Translations under genes and position numbers: made by a program
From: Euryarchaeota archaeon UBA552
GTDB lineage: Archaea; Thermoplasmatota; Poseidoniia; Poseidoniales; Thalassarchaeaceae
Direction: 5' to 3'
Length of the DNA: 64,000 bases
Assembly: GCA_002499585.1 (NCBI GenBank)
Contig: DAMH01000027.1
Span: 216,956 to 280,955 of the forward strand
Shown here: piece after piece, positions 1-9,419 of the stretch
Position numbering within the stretch: position 1 is the first letter of the stretch
How the letters are laid out: the number at the start of each line of letters is the position of its first letter
The notes under the pieces: generated by a model
The model's database searches: none
The model's input: the letters and a program-made list of their open reading frames with translations, nothing else
Told to the model about the DNA's origin: nothing

Positions 1-2
1 AT

Positions 3-248
3 GCCGCGACAGCAAGCATCCTCGCGTTATGTGTTGACCTCTCTAGATTGCCTGTGTATTTATTTTACAGGCCAAATATCTTCGTCGAAAACTGGTCTTT
101 TGCATTGGTATTGGTCATATCGGCAGTGCTTGGAGCGAGATTAGGGAAAATCTGGCTAAATTCACTAAAAACAGATTTTGTGAATAAATTTGTCACGATT
201 GGGATCATAGCCAGTGGAGCGTATTATATCCACATGTCTCTAGCCTGA
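3..248 (+). CDS. C-terminal part of a TauE/SafE-type membrane permease (partial)
   Basis: The reading frame is open from the first bases of the window and ends at the TGA at 246-248, so only about the last 81 residues of a longer gene are present. They hold two hydrophobic stretches and the phrase DLSRLPVYL, which resembles the second-half repeat of TauE/SafE (sulfite exporter, DUF81) permeases. An internal TTG at 48 is unlikely to be the start because the family-like sequence begins before it. Substrate cannot be inferred; members move sulfite, sulfoacetate and other organic anions. Confidence 0.6.
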   Translation, partial: AATASILALCVDLSRLPVYLFYRPNIFVENWSFALVLVISAVLGARLGKIWLNSLKTDFVNKFVTIGIIASGAYYIHMSLA

Positions 249-301
249 ATGATTGCAAACCGAGCCTTTTTGTTTCATTTCTCCACTTCAGACTAAATAA
301 G

Positions 302-1648
302 ATGAGCGATTTGAACTTGCTGAGGAATAGGTTGGTTCGATTTTCAGATATAGGAGTCGAGCCTAAATTGGTCAGTGCTCTGAAGAATGTTGGCATTGTG
401 GAGCCTTTCGAGGTACAGAAGGAGTCGATACCAGACATTTTGCTTGGGAGAGATGTTTGTTGTAGGGCTCCCACGGGTTCAGGAAAAACTCTCGCGTTCG
501 GCTTGCCACTGTTGTCTAATACGAAAAAAAGTAAGCCGAAACGGCCGACTTCATTGATACTTACACCAACACGAGAGTTGGCCGAACAAATACGTGTTGT
601 CCTTGCTCCTCTAGCTGGAGTCCAGGGGCATCGCGTGATGACAATATACGGCGGAAGCCCGTACAAAGGTCAAATTGGGAAGTTGCGGAGAGGAATTGAA
701 ATTGTAGTTGCATGTCCGGGACGCCTTATCGACCTGACACAGAAGAAGGCATTGAATCTAAATGATGTCGATATCGTTGTCATTGATGAGGCCGACAGAA
801 TGGCCGACATGGGTTTCATGGACCCAGTTTGCGAGATTCTCGACATGTGCAATGGAGATCGTCAGACGGTATTGTTCAGTGCGACCTTAGATGATGATGT
901 CAAGGGATTAGTAGACAAATACCAAGTGAACCCAGTAAGAATCGAAGTGGGCCCCGAGGAAGTTCGGATGGATACTATGGCGCATTATTTCTGGAAAGTT
1001 GGAGCCCACGACAAATCAATACTTGCGAACCACATATCTCAGACCTGCGGGTCTGTGATAGTTTTCTGCAAGACTCGCGCGGGAGTGGACAGACTTGGGG
1101 ATCAGTTGATTGGAATGGGTTCTTCGGTAACTACGTTGCACGGTGGAATGAATCAAAAACAAAGGGACAGGTCGATGAGGAGGTTCGGCTCACAAGGCGC
1201 AACTACACTGATTGCAACGGATGTTGCATCCAGGGGGATTGACATAGAGGGCATAAATTGTGTATTGCACTTCGATCCACCAGAAAATGGCAAGGCATAC
1301 AAGCACAGAAGTGGAAGGACCGCCAGGGCTGGCTCGAAAGGAATCGTGATTTCATTCGTTCAGAAATCCCAAGTCAGATTTTACAAAAAAATTCAAAGAA
1401 GTGTTGGAATAAACCAAGAAATAAAAGAGGCCAAACCCGAATCTCTTGATGATGCTTTCCAAATAATAGAGTCTGGAGTCAAAAGGAAGGAAAATAGACG
1501 AGTGAAAACCAGAGGAAATGCTAGATATCCGAAAAAACGTACACGAAGGAGGAGGAATTCAGAGGCGATGCAGGGGCAAAAGAACGTCAGAAGGCCAAAA
1601 TCAAAATCAGGTAAGAATCGGAACAGAAGACCTCGTGGTCGTAAGTGA
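302..1648 (+). CDS. DEAD-box ATP-dependent RNA helicase
   Basis: A 448-residue superfamily 2 helicase that would unwind structured RNA or remodel RNPs. All core motifs are visible: a Q-motif region around 35-45, Walker A APTGSGKT (56-63), PTRELA (89-94), DEAD (162-165), SAT (193-195), the TDVASRGID block near 306-314 and HRSGRTARAG (335-344). Residues from about 390 to the end are a low-complexity tail rich in Arg and Lys, typical of a nonspecific RNA-binding extension. The ATG at 302 lies 53 bases after the preceding stop. The family is certain; the RNA target (ribosome assembly, mRNA decay, cold response) is not shown. Confidence 0.93.
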   Translation: MSDLNLLRNRLVRFSDIGVEPKLVSALKNVGIVEPFEVQKESIPDILLGRDVCCRAPTGSGKTLAFGLPLLSNTKKSKPKRPTSLILTPTRELAEQIRVVLAPLAGVQGHRVMTIYGGSPYKGQIGKLRRGIEIVVACPGRLIDLTQKKALNLNDVDIVVIDEADRMADMGFMDPVCEILDMCNGDRQTVLFSATLDDDVKGLVDKYQVNPVRIEVGPEEVRMDTMAHYFWKVGAHDKSILANHISQTCGSVIVFCKTRAGVDRLGDQLIGMGSSVTTLHGGMNQKQRDRSMRRFGSQGATTLIATDVASRGIDIEGINCVLHFDPPENGKAYKHRSGRTARAGSKGIVISFVQKSQVRFYKKIQRSVGINQEIKEAKPESLDDAFQIIESGVKRKENRRVKTRGNARYPKKRTRRRRNSEAMQGQKNVRRPKSKSGKNRNRRPRGRK

Positions 1649-1699
1649 GTATTACTTAACATCAGAGATGTTAAATTTGATTTCAATCGGCGAATAATC

Positions 1700-1891
1700 A
1701 TGGCTGACTGGATCAAAGTGGTAACGGAGATAGGAACGACTCGGATAAGGCTCAAATCGATATGCGCCTATCAAATAAATGAGGATGCATCGAAGCTGTT
1801 GATCTACACAAAAGATAATTCTCTATTCCAGATTTCTGAAGACGTTGAAGATAAATTCAAGTTGCTAGATTCTGAGTTCAAGATCAAGTGA
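1700..1891 (+). CDS. Small conserved-looking hypothetical protein (63 aa)
   Basis: A short acidic, beta-rich protein with no membrane segment or cysteine. Its pattern (a hydrophobic strand, an ICAYQI core, then a terminal helix after SEDVEDKF) loosely recalls small FlbD-like or PH-like beta domains, but I do not recognise a family. It follows the helicase by 51 bases on the same strand. Its TGA abuts the stop codon of the convergent methyltransferase with no gap, so both 3' ends lack room for a separate terminator. Confidence 0.6.
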   Translation: MADWIKVVTEIGTTRIRLKSICAYQINEDASKLLIYTKDNSLFQISEDVEDKFKLLDSEFKIK

Positions 1892-2509
1892 TTATCTCTT
1901 TTTGCCCAGTACCACAAGAGTGCCTTCCCAATCATCCTCTTTCCCGAATCTCAGGGTCTGAACCTCCACAAAGCCGGCTCGCACCATTCCGCTTTCCCAT
2001 TGACTTTCGGACAGCGTGGCCAACTCTAACTTCAATGAGTCCGGCCAACCTAGACTGGGGGGATTCTCCCTGTAATGATCCACTCCAAAGACTAGCCAAC
2101 CTCCTTTCTTCAACCAAGCATCATGGATTGAAGAAAGAAAATCGAGTGGATTCTTCAAGTAGTACATGAATTCCATACTCATTACGAGATCTACCGGTTT
2201 TTCAGGGATCCATTTCGGTAGCATCCCATGAAAGTAGTCACCCTGTGGGTGGATCAATTTAGCCTTGGATATCATGGTATCGGAACCGTCTACACCTGAG
2301 GCTGAGAGGCAACCAGATACACTCTGTAACTCCCTCACAGCCCATCCGTTCCCGCATCCAACGTCTATGGCTGAGAAATGGCCAGAAATCCTATCCTTGG
2401 CTAGTGAAATCATTTTTTTGACACTTTTTGAATGTCCTTTCTCCATCCCAACATCCCTTCCCTTCTCAGCCCATTCTGAAAACAAGTCTACAGCACGATG
2501 GTTGGACAT
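1892..2509 (-). CDS. SAM-dependent class I methyltransferase
   Basis: A stand-alone Rossmann-fold methyltransferase of about 205 residues. Motif I DVGCGNGWAVREL is clear, followed by an acidic strand end (SGVDGSD) that would hold the ribose of SAM, and the later post-motif region PVDLVMSMEFMYYL and LKKGGWLVFGVDH. This is the Methyltransf_11/25 pattern used on small molecules, quinones or proteins; the substrate is not evident. The ATG at 2509 is preferred over a TTG five codons upstream. It ends exactly against the opposing 63-residue gene. Confidence 0.8.
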   Translation of the reverse strand: MSNHRAVDLFSEWAEKGRDVGMEKGHSKSVKKMISLAKDRISGHFSAIDVGCGNGWAVRELQSVSGCLSASGVDGSDTMISKAKLIHPQGDYFHGMLPKWIPEKPVDLVMSMEFMYYLKNPLDFLSSIHDAWLKKGGWLVFGVDHYRENPPSLGWPDSLKLELATLSESQWESGMVRAGFVEVQTLRFGKEDDWEGTLVVLGKKR

Positions 2510-2614
2510 GATTTCACCACGCAATTTGTATGTTTCATCAATATTTGGATATTTATACTTCCTATCAAAGGCGTTCTGAAGTTTTGCATGGATAGGAATT
2601 TTACTAGTTGAGTA

Positions 2615-3691
2615 TCAGAGGCAAAATTCTGTCTCAGGCTGAATATTTGGGGTCGCGGGGGTCAATGACATCCATCTGAGAGGGTTGGCGAGAGTGTCGG
2701 TCCCGTTGATGTTCCATATCGCGCCTCTTGCCAAAGACTGCGCATCCTCAAGTGCTTCTCCGACAGTATTGACAGGAGCACAAGGAATTCCAAGAAGTAT
2801 TTCCTCCCAATGGCTGCGATTGTTTTGGATGAATATATCAGCTAAAATTGTCTCAATTTTTGCCCTGTGAAGGATTCTACCTTCGTTTTTTGACCATTCC
2901 TCATTCATTTCCAACCCCAATATATCTGATGTCCTTTTCCACTGATCGTCACTGCCAACAGCAAGAACGAACCAACCATCCGATGCCTGAAACGCCCTGT
3001 ACGGGACAAGGTTTGGGTGGGCACTGGCCATTGGGAGCGGGTCTTTTTTTGTGGTGAGTTGGTTTTGAGCTTGGTTCACCAGAGCGGCGATGGCACAGTC
3101 CCACAGGCTGATATCTATTCTTTGTCCGAGGCCTGTTCTTTCTCTGTGGAAAAGGGCTGCCATGATTGCCGTGGTAGCCTGTAAACCGGTGATCACGTCT
3201 ATCCAAGCGACTCCAACTTTCACTGGAGGTCTGTTCGGTTCGCCAGTTATCGACATAATCCCAGATCTTGCCTGAATCGACAAATCATATCCGGGCTCCG
3301 AATTCCTAGGTCCGGTTGCTCCAAATCCGGATATGGAACACAAAATTTGATTCTCTGAAATCTCGTCGGCAAAACGCCTGAATGTGCCTGGTCGGAAGTT
3401 CTCAATTATGACGTCGGATTGCTTTATCAGGCTGTTCAACTTGTCCCTCTCTTCTTTGAAGTTCATCCTGATGATTTGTTTACCTCGATTGCAGGACAAA
3501 AAGTAAGCTGCCACTCTTCCACCGGTGAAGTCATTGGTGAATGGTGGGCCCCATTTTCTAGTATCATCCCCCCATGGCGCTTCAATTTTCAATACATCCG
3601 CGCCCAAATCAGCAAGGTTTTGTGCCGCATATGGGCCTGCTAAAACCCTCGATAAATCGAGCACCTTAATTCCGTTCAAGACTCGCTCCAT
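2615..3691 (-). CDS. CaiB/BaiF family (class III) CoA transferase
   Basis: Transfers CoA between carboxylic acids, or epimerises acyl-CoAs in the racemase branch. The N-terminal signature VLDLSRVLAGPYAAQ, the LGADVLKIE strand, NRGKQ and the ENFRPGT motif are all present. An Asp in a GYDLSIQARSG context sits where family III enzymes form the aspartyl-acyl intermediate. Length (about 358 residues) is normal. I start at the ATG just before the signature; a TTG at 3721 would add ten residues and overlap the ileS stop by 4 bases. It follows ileS on the minus strand, so the two are probably co-transcribed. Formyl-, succinyl- or mesaconyl-type donors are all possible. Confidence 0.87.
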   Translation of the reverse strand: MERVLNGIKVLDLSRVLAGPYAAQNLADLGADVLKIEAPWGDDTRKWGPPFTNDFTGGRVAAYFLSCNRGKQIIRMNFKEERDKLNSLIKQSDVIIENFRPGTFRRFADEISENQILCSISGFGATGPRNSEPGYDLSIQARSGIMSITGEPNRPPVKVGVAWIDVITGLQATTAIMAALFHRERTGLGQRIDISLWDCAIAALVNQAQNQLTTKKDPLPMASAHPNLVPYRAFQASDGWFVLAVGSDDQWKRTSDILGLEMNEEWSKNEGRILHRAKIETILADIFIQNNRSHWEEILLGIPCAPVNTVGEALEDAQSLARGAIWNINGTDTLANPLRWMSLTPATPNIQPETEFCL

Positions 3692-3717
3692 GAGCGGTCC
3701 GAGAGTGGTCCTATCAT

Positions 3718-6700
3718 TCAATGCTCGGACGGAACCACGGAGTATCCGATCATAATTCCATCCAATTCGAAATTTGAGTCTGTGCTTGTTGGGTCCTCGG
3801 AGATCACTCCATTACTCGTCCTAGTTTCTGATAAGATGTGAAACCAATCCTCTTCTGCAAGAGCAGGGCTACCCGGTGATAGAGCGATTTCGAGGGAAAT
3901 TTCTGCTTCTATCCTCAGATTGAGTTCCTTCCTCTTTGCCTGAACACGTCTGATGATGTCCCTTGCGAGCCCTTTTGACATGAGGTCGGGATCCATTGAC
4001 ATGTCCAATACGAGAGTGACGTCTTTCTCGTCGACTTCAATTGTCATAGCCGCATAACCGTCTTTCTCGACCCTTCTTACCTCCACGTCATCTGGGGTAA
4101 TCTTGTAACCTGATAGGTAGGCGATGCCAGCTTGTATTTCAATTAGAAAATGATCCGGTTCAACTTCTGATAATTCCGAGAGTACGGCTGGAAGGTCATT
4201 CGTACATTTTTTCCCGAGATTTCTCCTGTTAGGTCTGATCTCTATTTTTTGAAATCTTTCCAAGTCCGTTTCTTTTTCCAGAGAGATGACATTCAATTCC
4301 TCAGAGAGTATTTCCGAAAGTTCACCTAGATCTACGTCTGAAATTATCCAACCCTTCCTACACGGGAGTCTCTGTCGCCTAGCTGATTCCACCCTTATTC
4401 TCCGTCCCGTCTCAGCTAAACTCCGAACCAAATTCATTTTGGCTTCTATTGTAAGATCACGGACCGGCAGTGATGGGGCGATAAGTTCAGACCCTGAAGG
4501 CCAATCGGCATGGTGTACAGATGTCCCTGTCAGATCTCGGTGAATTTTATCCGACATGAACGGAGAAATGGGGGCAATTAACCTAGATACCAATATTAGA
4601 GTCTCTCTCAAAGTGTGGTGGCAACATGCTTTGTCCTCACTTTCAGATTCGTCCCAGAGTCTTCTTCTCGACCTTCGTACGTACCAATTTGACAAATCAT
4701 CGACTACAAATCGCTCGATCTCTCTGCCCGCTTTGTGAAAATCCCATGCTTTGAAGAGGGAGTTAACAGTGCTTGAAGTGGCACTTGCCTGAGATAGAAT
4801 CCACCTATCAAGTGAGGGTCTGTTCTGTATGTCTGGGGGTTTTGAGATGTTACTTTTCCCGAACGAGTCTAACTCCGCATAGTCTGCATGGAATCTGTAC
4901 ACATTCCAGAGTGTCAGGAACATTCTTGCGTAGGAATCACGCACTCCGCTGGGATCGAAATTAGTGGGTTGCCAAGGTGAACTCTGTGTGGTCATGTACC
5001 ACCTGATTGCATCAGCTCCTTCCAGATTGAAATGGTCCCAAGGATTCACAACATTGCCTCGAGATTTGCTCATTTTCTTGCCATCCTTGTCAAGGATATG
5101 CCCCAAAGAAAGGCAACTCCTGTAAGTTGGCTTCTCAAATACAGTGGCCCCTACTGCGAGTAGAGAGTAGAACCATCCTCTTGTTTGATCAACTGCCTCA
5201 CAGATGTAGTCGACTGGGAATGATTCCTCGAATTTTTCATTGTTTTCGAACGGATAATGCCATTGAGCAAATGAAGCGCAGCCGGAGTCGAACCAACAAT
5301 CCATGACGTATTTTTCTCTTAGCATCACGCCGCTACATCCGCTACTCGGGCAGTTAAGTTTTACATCATCCACGAATGGCCTGTGAAGCTCAGCGGGCAT
5401 TCCCGAGTCATCTGTCAGCATAGATTCCATTTCCTTCCGACTGCCTATGCAGTGTTCCAAGCCGCACTCTTGACATATCCAGACCGGAAGAGGGGTGCCC
5501 CAGTACCTTTCTCGGCTGATAGCCCAATCTTTTAGGTTGGAAAGCCACTCGCCCATTCTTCCGGTTCCAGTGGAAGGTGGGGCCCACTCAACAGAGTCAT
5601 TGTATTTCAGAATAGTATCCCGTACAGCGGTCATGCGAACGAACCAACTGTCCATGGCATAGTACAACAGAGGATGATCGGTTCGCCAACAATGTGGGTA
5701 ATCGTGAGTATACTCCTGCTCTCTGTATAGCGCGGAACACTCGTGGAGGAAATTGATTATTGTGTCGTCGCATTCCTTGACGTACCTACCGTCAAGATCT
5801 GGGTGTGTTCCAGATATGAAACAACCATCCATTCCAACGGTGTGCTGAGCAGGAAAGCCACAAGCCATCCCCAAATTGTAATCATCTTCCCCATACATAA
5901 CCGCGGTATGGACTATACCAGTGCCATCTGTTGTCGTGACGAAATCCGCTGTCACAACTGTCCAAGCTGAGGGAGCGCCTTTGCCGTTAATTGCCCCTGG
6001 GAACAATGGCTCATATTTTGCCCCCCTTAGGTCGTGACCTTTCATTTCGGAAATAATCTCGACCTGATGCCTTAGAACGTGGCTCATCAGTTCCTTGGCC
6101 AGAATTAGTTCCTCTCCGACTTCCGCAAAACCGCGTCCTTCCCACTTACCAGAGGGGGGTTTGAGCACCCTGACTCTGACGTAATCCACATCTGGCCCGA
6201 CAGCAAGTCCTACATTTCCGGGGAGGGTCCATGGTGTAGTAGTCCATGCAAGGATGGATGCATTATCGTCGATGAGTTTGAATTTTACAAAGACAGACGG
6301 TTCAGAGACTTCCTTGTATCCAAGGGCTACCTCATGGCTGGAGTAAGATGTTCCAGTCTGAGGGCAATACGGCAAAACCTTGTGTCCCCGGAACAATAGT
6401 CCTTTGTCGTGCATTTGTTTAAGAGACCACCATGCTGATTCTATGTAATCGTCCTCTAGTGTGACGTAGGGGTCATCCATGTCTACCCAGAACCCCATCC
6501 TCTCGGTCATCTCTCGCCATGCCTGTTCGTAGGTCCAGACGCTCTCTTTGCACGCCTCATTGAATTTCCTGATCCCGTATTTTTCAATTGCCTCGTTGGA
6601 CATTAGATCCAGTTTTTTTTGCACCTCTATTTCTACTGGAAGTCCATGGGTGTCCCACCCAGCCTTCCTTTCAACCACGTAACCCTGCATAGTTTTCCAT

Positions 6701-6912
6701 CTGCAAACCATGTCTTTGTACAATCTGGAAAGGACGTGGTGTATCCCTGGTTTTCCGTTCGCCGTCGGAGGGCCTTCAAGGAATGTGAATGCAGTTCCCA
6801 ATTCCCTCCTAGCATCTATGGATGATTCGAAACTCCCCTCATCATTCCAGACTTGGATGATTTGATTTTCAAGATGTACCGGGTCTAACTTTCCGCCTTG
6901 ATCGGATTCCAT
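3718..6912 (-). CDS. ileS: Isoleucyl-tRNA synthetase
   Basis: Charges tRNA-Ile with isoleucine in the cytoplasm. The 1064-residue protein has the class I signature in the variant form PGIHH (55-59) instead of HIGH, AGWDTHGLPVE downstream of it, an editing (CP1) region with WTTTPWTLPGN near 223-233, the SRERYWGTPLP block and KMSKS at 613-617. A Cys-rich pair around 480-490 and 520-530 looks like a zinc site. The PGIHH form is what I associate with IleRS of the eukaryote-like (IleS2) kind found in Actinobacteria. The 110-base gap upstream is shared with divergent nadE and must hold both promoters; no convincing TATA stands out there. Confidence 0.97.
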   Translation of the reverse strand: MESDQGGKLDPVHLENQIIQVWNDEGSFESSIDARRELGTAFTFLEGPPTANGKPGIHHVLSRLYKDMVCRWKTMQGYVVERKAGWDTHGLPVEIEVQKKLDLMSNEAIEKYGIRKFNEACKESVWTYEQAWREMTERMGFWVDMDDPYVTLEDDYIESAWWSLKQMHDKGLLFRGHKVLPYCPQTGTSYSSHEVALGYKEVSEPSVFVKFKLIDDNASILAWTTTPWTLPGNVGLAVGPDVDYVRVRVLKPPSGKWEGRGFAEVGEELILAKELMSHVLRHQVEIISEMKGHDLRGAKYEPLFPGAINGKGAPSAWTVVTADFVTTTDGTGIVHTAVMYGEDDYNLGMACGFPAQHTVGMDGCFISGTHPDLDGRYVKECDDTIINFLHECSALYREQEYTHDYPHCWRTDHPLLYYAMDSWFVRMTAVRDTILKYNDSVEWAPPSTGTGRMGEWLSNLKDWAISRERYWGTPLPVWICQECGLEHCIGSRKEMESMLTDDSGMPAELHRPFVDDVKLNCPSSGCSGVMLREKYVMDCWFDSGCASFAQWHYPFENNEKFEESFPVDYICEAVDQTRGWFYSLLAVGATVFEKPTYRSCLSLGHILDKDGKKMSKSRGNVVNPWDHFNLEGADAIRWYMTTQSSPWQPTNFDPSGVRDSYARMFLTLWNVYRFHADYAELDSFGKSNISKPPDIQNRPSLDRWILSQASATSSTVNSLFKAWDFHKAGREIERFVVDDLSNWYVRRSRRRLWDESESEDKACCHHTLRETLILVSRLIAPISPFMSDKIHRDLTGTSVHHADWPSGSELIAPSLPVRDLTIEAKMNLVRSLAETGRRIRVESARRQRLPCRKGWIISDVDLGELSEILSEELNVISLEKETDLERFQKIEIRPNRRNLGKKCTNDLPAVLSELSEVEPDHFLIEIQAGIAYLSGYKITPDDVEVRRVEKDGYAAMTIEVDEKDVTLVLDMSMDPDLMSKGLARDIIRRVQAKRKELNLRIEAEISLEIALSPGSPALAEEDWFHILSETRTSNGVISEDPTSTDSNFELDGIMIGYSVVPSEH

Positions 6913-7022
6913 TGGGCATCCGACCCGGGCAGGTCATTTCAATGTCGCCCGACAATCGCCTAATTTGAAAATAGGAGCATCTGAGACAACAGTCCATTAG
7001 TGCCCTAGTTTTCCCGCGGGAT

Positions 7023-7802
7023 ATGGTGGCTAACGCCGATTTAGGAGCCTCTATATCGAAATGGATAAAACAGTATGCAAAGTCAAATGACATTGATTCG
7101 CTGATCATCGGCGTCTCGGGCGGTATAGACTCAGCAGTAACATCCACACTTTGTGCCATGACGGGATTGCAGACGATTGTCATTAACATGCCCATAAACC
7201 AAAATGATGGTCAATTCGACCTCTCAAAAAAGCACATAGAATGGCTAAAATCTAATTGGCCAAATGTCAGAGGAGAAATGGTAGACTTAACCTCAACTTA
7301 CGAGGATTTTACTCAAAAAGCAGTTGGACATCTAGAAATTTCTCCAATCGCACTGGCCAACACTCGAGCCAGACTTAGAATGACTACCCTGTACGCAATT
7401 TCTGCATCCAACAACGGCATAGTCGTGGGCACAGGAAATAAAGTGGAAGATTTCGGAGTGGGTTTCTACACCAAATATGGTGACGGAGGAGTAGATATCT
7501 CTCCTATCGCTGATTTGCTAAAATCTGAAGTCTACGGTCTTGCGAATAGACTGAACATTATCCAAGAAATCCGTGATGCGCAGCCTACTGACGGGCTATG
7601 GGACGACGGGAGGACGGACTCGGATCAGATTGGGGCTACATATGATGAACTAGAATGGGCAATGAAACAACACCAGTCTGATAAACATGGAGCCCTTACA
7701 AAAAGGCAAGAAGAGATCATGGAAATTTACCTGAAGTTCAACAGAATGAACTCGCACAAGATGAACCCGATTCCCATATTCAAAAAAGATGAAAATTGTT
7801 AA
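7023..7802 (+). CDS. nadE: NH3-dependent NAD+ synthetase
   Basis: Last step of NAD biosynthesis: amidation of deamido-NAD with ATP. The PP-loop SGGIDS is at 32-37 and the typical GTGNKVEDFGVGFYTKYGDGG and DISPIADLLKSEVYGLA blocks follow. At 259 residues it has only the synthetase domain and no nitrilase-type glutaminase, so it should use free ammonia or a partner amidase. It is divergent from ileS and runs directly into the SOUL-domain gene. Confidence 0.95.
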   Translation: MVANADLGASISKWIKQYAKSNDIDSLIIGVSGGIDSAVTSTLCAMTGLQTIVINMPINQNDGQFDLSKKHIEWLKSNWPNVRGEMVDLTSTYEDFTQKAVGHLEISPIALANTRARLRMTTLYAISASNNGIVVGTGNKVEDFGVGFYTKYGDGGVDISPIADLLKSEVYGLANRLNIIQEIRDAQPTDGLWDDGRTDSDQIGATYDELEWAMKQHQSDKHGALTKRQEEIMEIYLKFNRMNSHKMNPIPIFKKDENC

Positions 7803-7810
7803 TCTTCGTG

Positions 7811-8383
7811 ATGCGTTGCGACCTCCGGGGATGCACTGGAATGGCTAGGAAAGTCGAGGAGCCAGAATACGATGTATTGGTTAGGCACGGCGAATTTGAG
7901 GTTCGAAGGTATTCAGATATGATACAAGCGAGATTGTCTGTGGATAGGAATAATGAATTCAAGCCATCCCACTCATTCAGAAGAATTGCAGGATACATTT
8001 TCGGTGGGAACGCCAACTCTACGAGGATACCAATGACCTCGCCTGTACAAATTTGGCACTCTGGGACGTATTCCACGATGGCATTCACAATGCCAAGTTT
8101 CCTCTCAGAAGAAGATCTTCCTCATCCGAATGATGAAGACATCCAAATCACAGCAGTCCCAGCGGGTGAGGTGGCAGCGATCAAATTCTCAGGTTTTTCT
8201 AACAGATCTAAGGTCTCAAGATTGATGCAAAAAATTATTCATTTGACTGAAAAAAAAGGGTATATCGGACGGAATGAGCCGATCCTGGCAATTTATGATA
8301 ATCCAAGCACGACAATTCCTTTCCTCAGGAGGAATGAGATTTTACTGCCCCTGGAAAACACCGGCGGTGGGACAATTGAATAG
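7811..8383 (+). CDS. SOUL family heme-binding protein
   Basis: Small cytosolic protein of the SOUL/HBP family, whose members bind heme or tetrapyrroles. The opening VEEPEYDVL...FEVRRYSD, the FRRIAGYIFGGN segment and the PMTSPVQ / FTMPS pairs are the family hallmarks. The ATG at 7811 is 9 bases after the nadE stop; a second ATG at 7841 begins just before the conserved domain and is equally possible. Function in archaea of this kind is not established; heme storage or scavenging is a guess. Confidence 0.88.
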   Translation: MRCDLRGCTGMARKVEEPEYDVLVRHGEFEVRRYSDMIQARLSVDRNNEFKPSHSFRRIAGYIFGGNANSTRIPMTSPVQIWHSGTYSTMAFTMPSFLSEEDLPHPNDEDIQITAVPAGEVAAIKFSGFSNRSKVSRLMQKIIHLTEKKGYIGRNEPILAIYDNPSTTIPFLRRNEILLPLENTGGGTIE

Positions 8384-9110
8384 CAGTCTGAAGATAACAG
8401 GGGTAGCGGCTATCTCAGAGGCTTTGGACCAGAAGAAGCCAGTCACGAGGATATTGATTCAGAGGGGTTACTCATCAGAACCTCTGAAGATTATGAAGGA
8501 GAAGGCCTTGCTTATGGGAATCACCACCATAGAAGGTTCTGAGAATGACCTGAGGAGGATGAGTGATCTCCCATTTGACTCAACCCCCCCAGTTGCACTA
8601 GGCTTATTGGAAAGAGATCCGGATGCTGATGTACACGAGATAATGCTCTCAAAGGGGATTATTTGGTTACTAGCCGGCGCACAATATCCGGTGAACATCG
8701 GTTATGCCATCAGAACAGTGGAGGTTAGTGGGGGTTCCGCTGTATTTGTGGATGCAAAACTCAACTCCGATGGTAGAAAGGCGTCCCACAGGGCCTCGAT
8801 GAAAGCTGACAGGTTCATTCCGGTAAAGTGGATGAATTGGGAGGAGTCTATTGCGTTGGCCAAGAGACATGAATACACCGTCATCGGGATCGAGGACTCG
8901 GGATCCACTGAACCATGGGACGCAGATCTTTCTGCCCCCTGCATGCTTGTTATCGGAGGTGAGCGCCATGGAATTCCGGAACAGCTATTGAATGAGTGTG
9001 ATCTTGTGGTTAGAGTTCCAATGGGCGGTTTCCTACCTTCGTATAATCTCCAGGCACCCTTGGCAGTTGTTGCTACCGAGGCATTGAGGCAAAAGAGGAC
9101 GAATGTTTGA
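8376..9110 (+). CDS. SpoU/TrmH-type RNA 2'-O-ribose methyltransferase
   Basis: SPOUT-class methylase that 2'-O-methylates rRNA or tRNA using SAM. The N-terminal third (KITGVAAISEALDQ) is the L30e-like substrate-binding domain. The catalytic part shows motif 1 QYPVNIGYAIRT, motif 2 IGGERHGIPEQLL and motif 3 PSYNLQAPLAVVATEAL. The frame is open from 8274, but that stretch lies inside the SOUL gene in another frame. The first start that matches the domain boundary is TTG 8376, overlapping the SOUL stop by 8 bases. RlmB-like versus tRNA-specific activity cannot be told from sequence alone. Confidence 0.88.
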   Translation: MNSSLKITGVAAISEALDQKKPVTRILIQRGYSSEPLKIMKEKALLMGITTIEGSENDLRRMSDLPFDSTPPVALGLLERDPDADVHEIMLSKGIIWLLAGAQYPVNIGYAIRTVEVSGGSAVFVDAKLNSDGRKASHRASMKADRFIPVKWMNWEESIALAKRHEYTVIGIEDSGSTEPWDADLSAPCMLVIGGERHGIPEQLLNECDLVVRVPMGGFLPSYNLQAPLAVVATEALRQKRTNV

Positions 9111-9134
9111 AAGAAGAAGCGTGATCGGGCAGCC

Positions 9135-9419
9135 ATGGGGAAGATAAGCAAGGTGTTTTCTTTGCTGATGATTCTGTTAGGCGGAATCCTGGTTTTGGCA
9201 TGGGCAGGCACTGGTTACGCCATCGGCCTCTACGAAGAAGGAATTGAGGAAAATTGCGACTCCTCTGTTGGCACCCTGGCCCAGATCACCGACTGGGACG
9301 ATGGGAGATGTGACGACGCCAGGGAAGATAAGGAGGCATTGGAGCGCTACCGTCCGCTGGCTGGAGTTGCTGGATCCTTATTCGTTGGGTTGGGGTTGAT
9401 AGTACTCTTCAGGACCTAG
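9135..9419 (+). CDS. Small two-helix membrane protein, unknown function
   Basis: The 94-residue protein has a hydrophobic helix at about 9-30, an acidic outside-type loop with two cysteines (NCDSS and GRCDDA) that could form a disulfide, and a second helix at the C terminus. I do not recognise a family. It is 24 bases after the TrmH-type gene, and its 3' end overlaps the 3' end of the convergent nth by 11 bases. Confidence 0.6.
   Translation: MGKISKVFSLLMILLGGILVLAWAGTGYAIGLYEEGIEENCDSSVGTLAQITDWDDGRCDDAREDKEALERYRPLAGVAGSLFVGLGLIVLFRT

Noticed and set aside
205..666. Minus-strand open frame of 153 codons
   Set aside because: Overlaps the start of the DEAD-box gene, whose motifs are unambiguous; no start signal or domain.
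6913..7022. Riboswitch or attenuator between ileS and nadE
   Set aside because: No T-box-like or stable hairpin structure could be made out by eye, and archaeal ileS genes are not known for such control.
8274..8376. Extending the TrmH-type gene to the upstream start, making a 34-residue extra N terminus
   Set aside because: The stretch overlaps conserved SOUL coding sequence in another frame and does not match the family's N-terminal domain.
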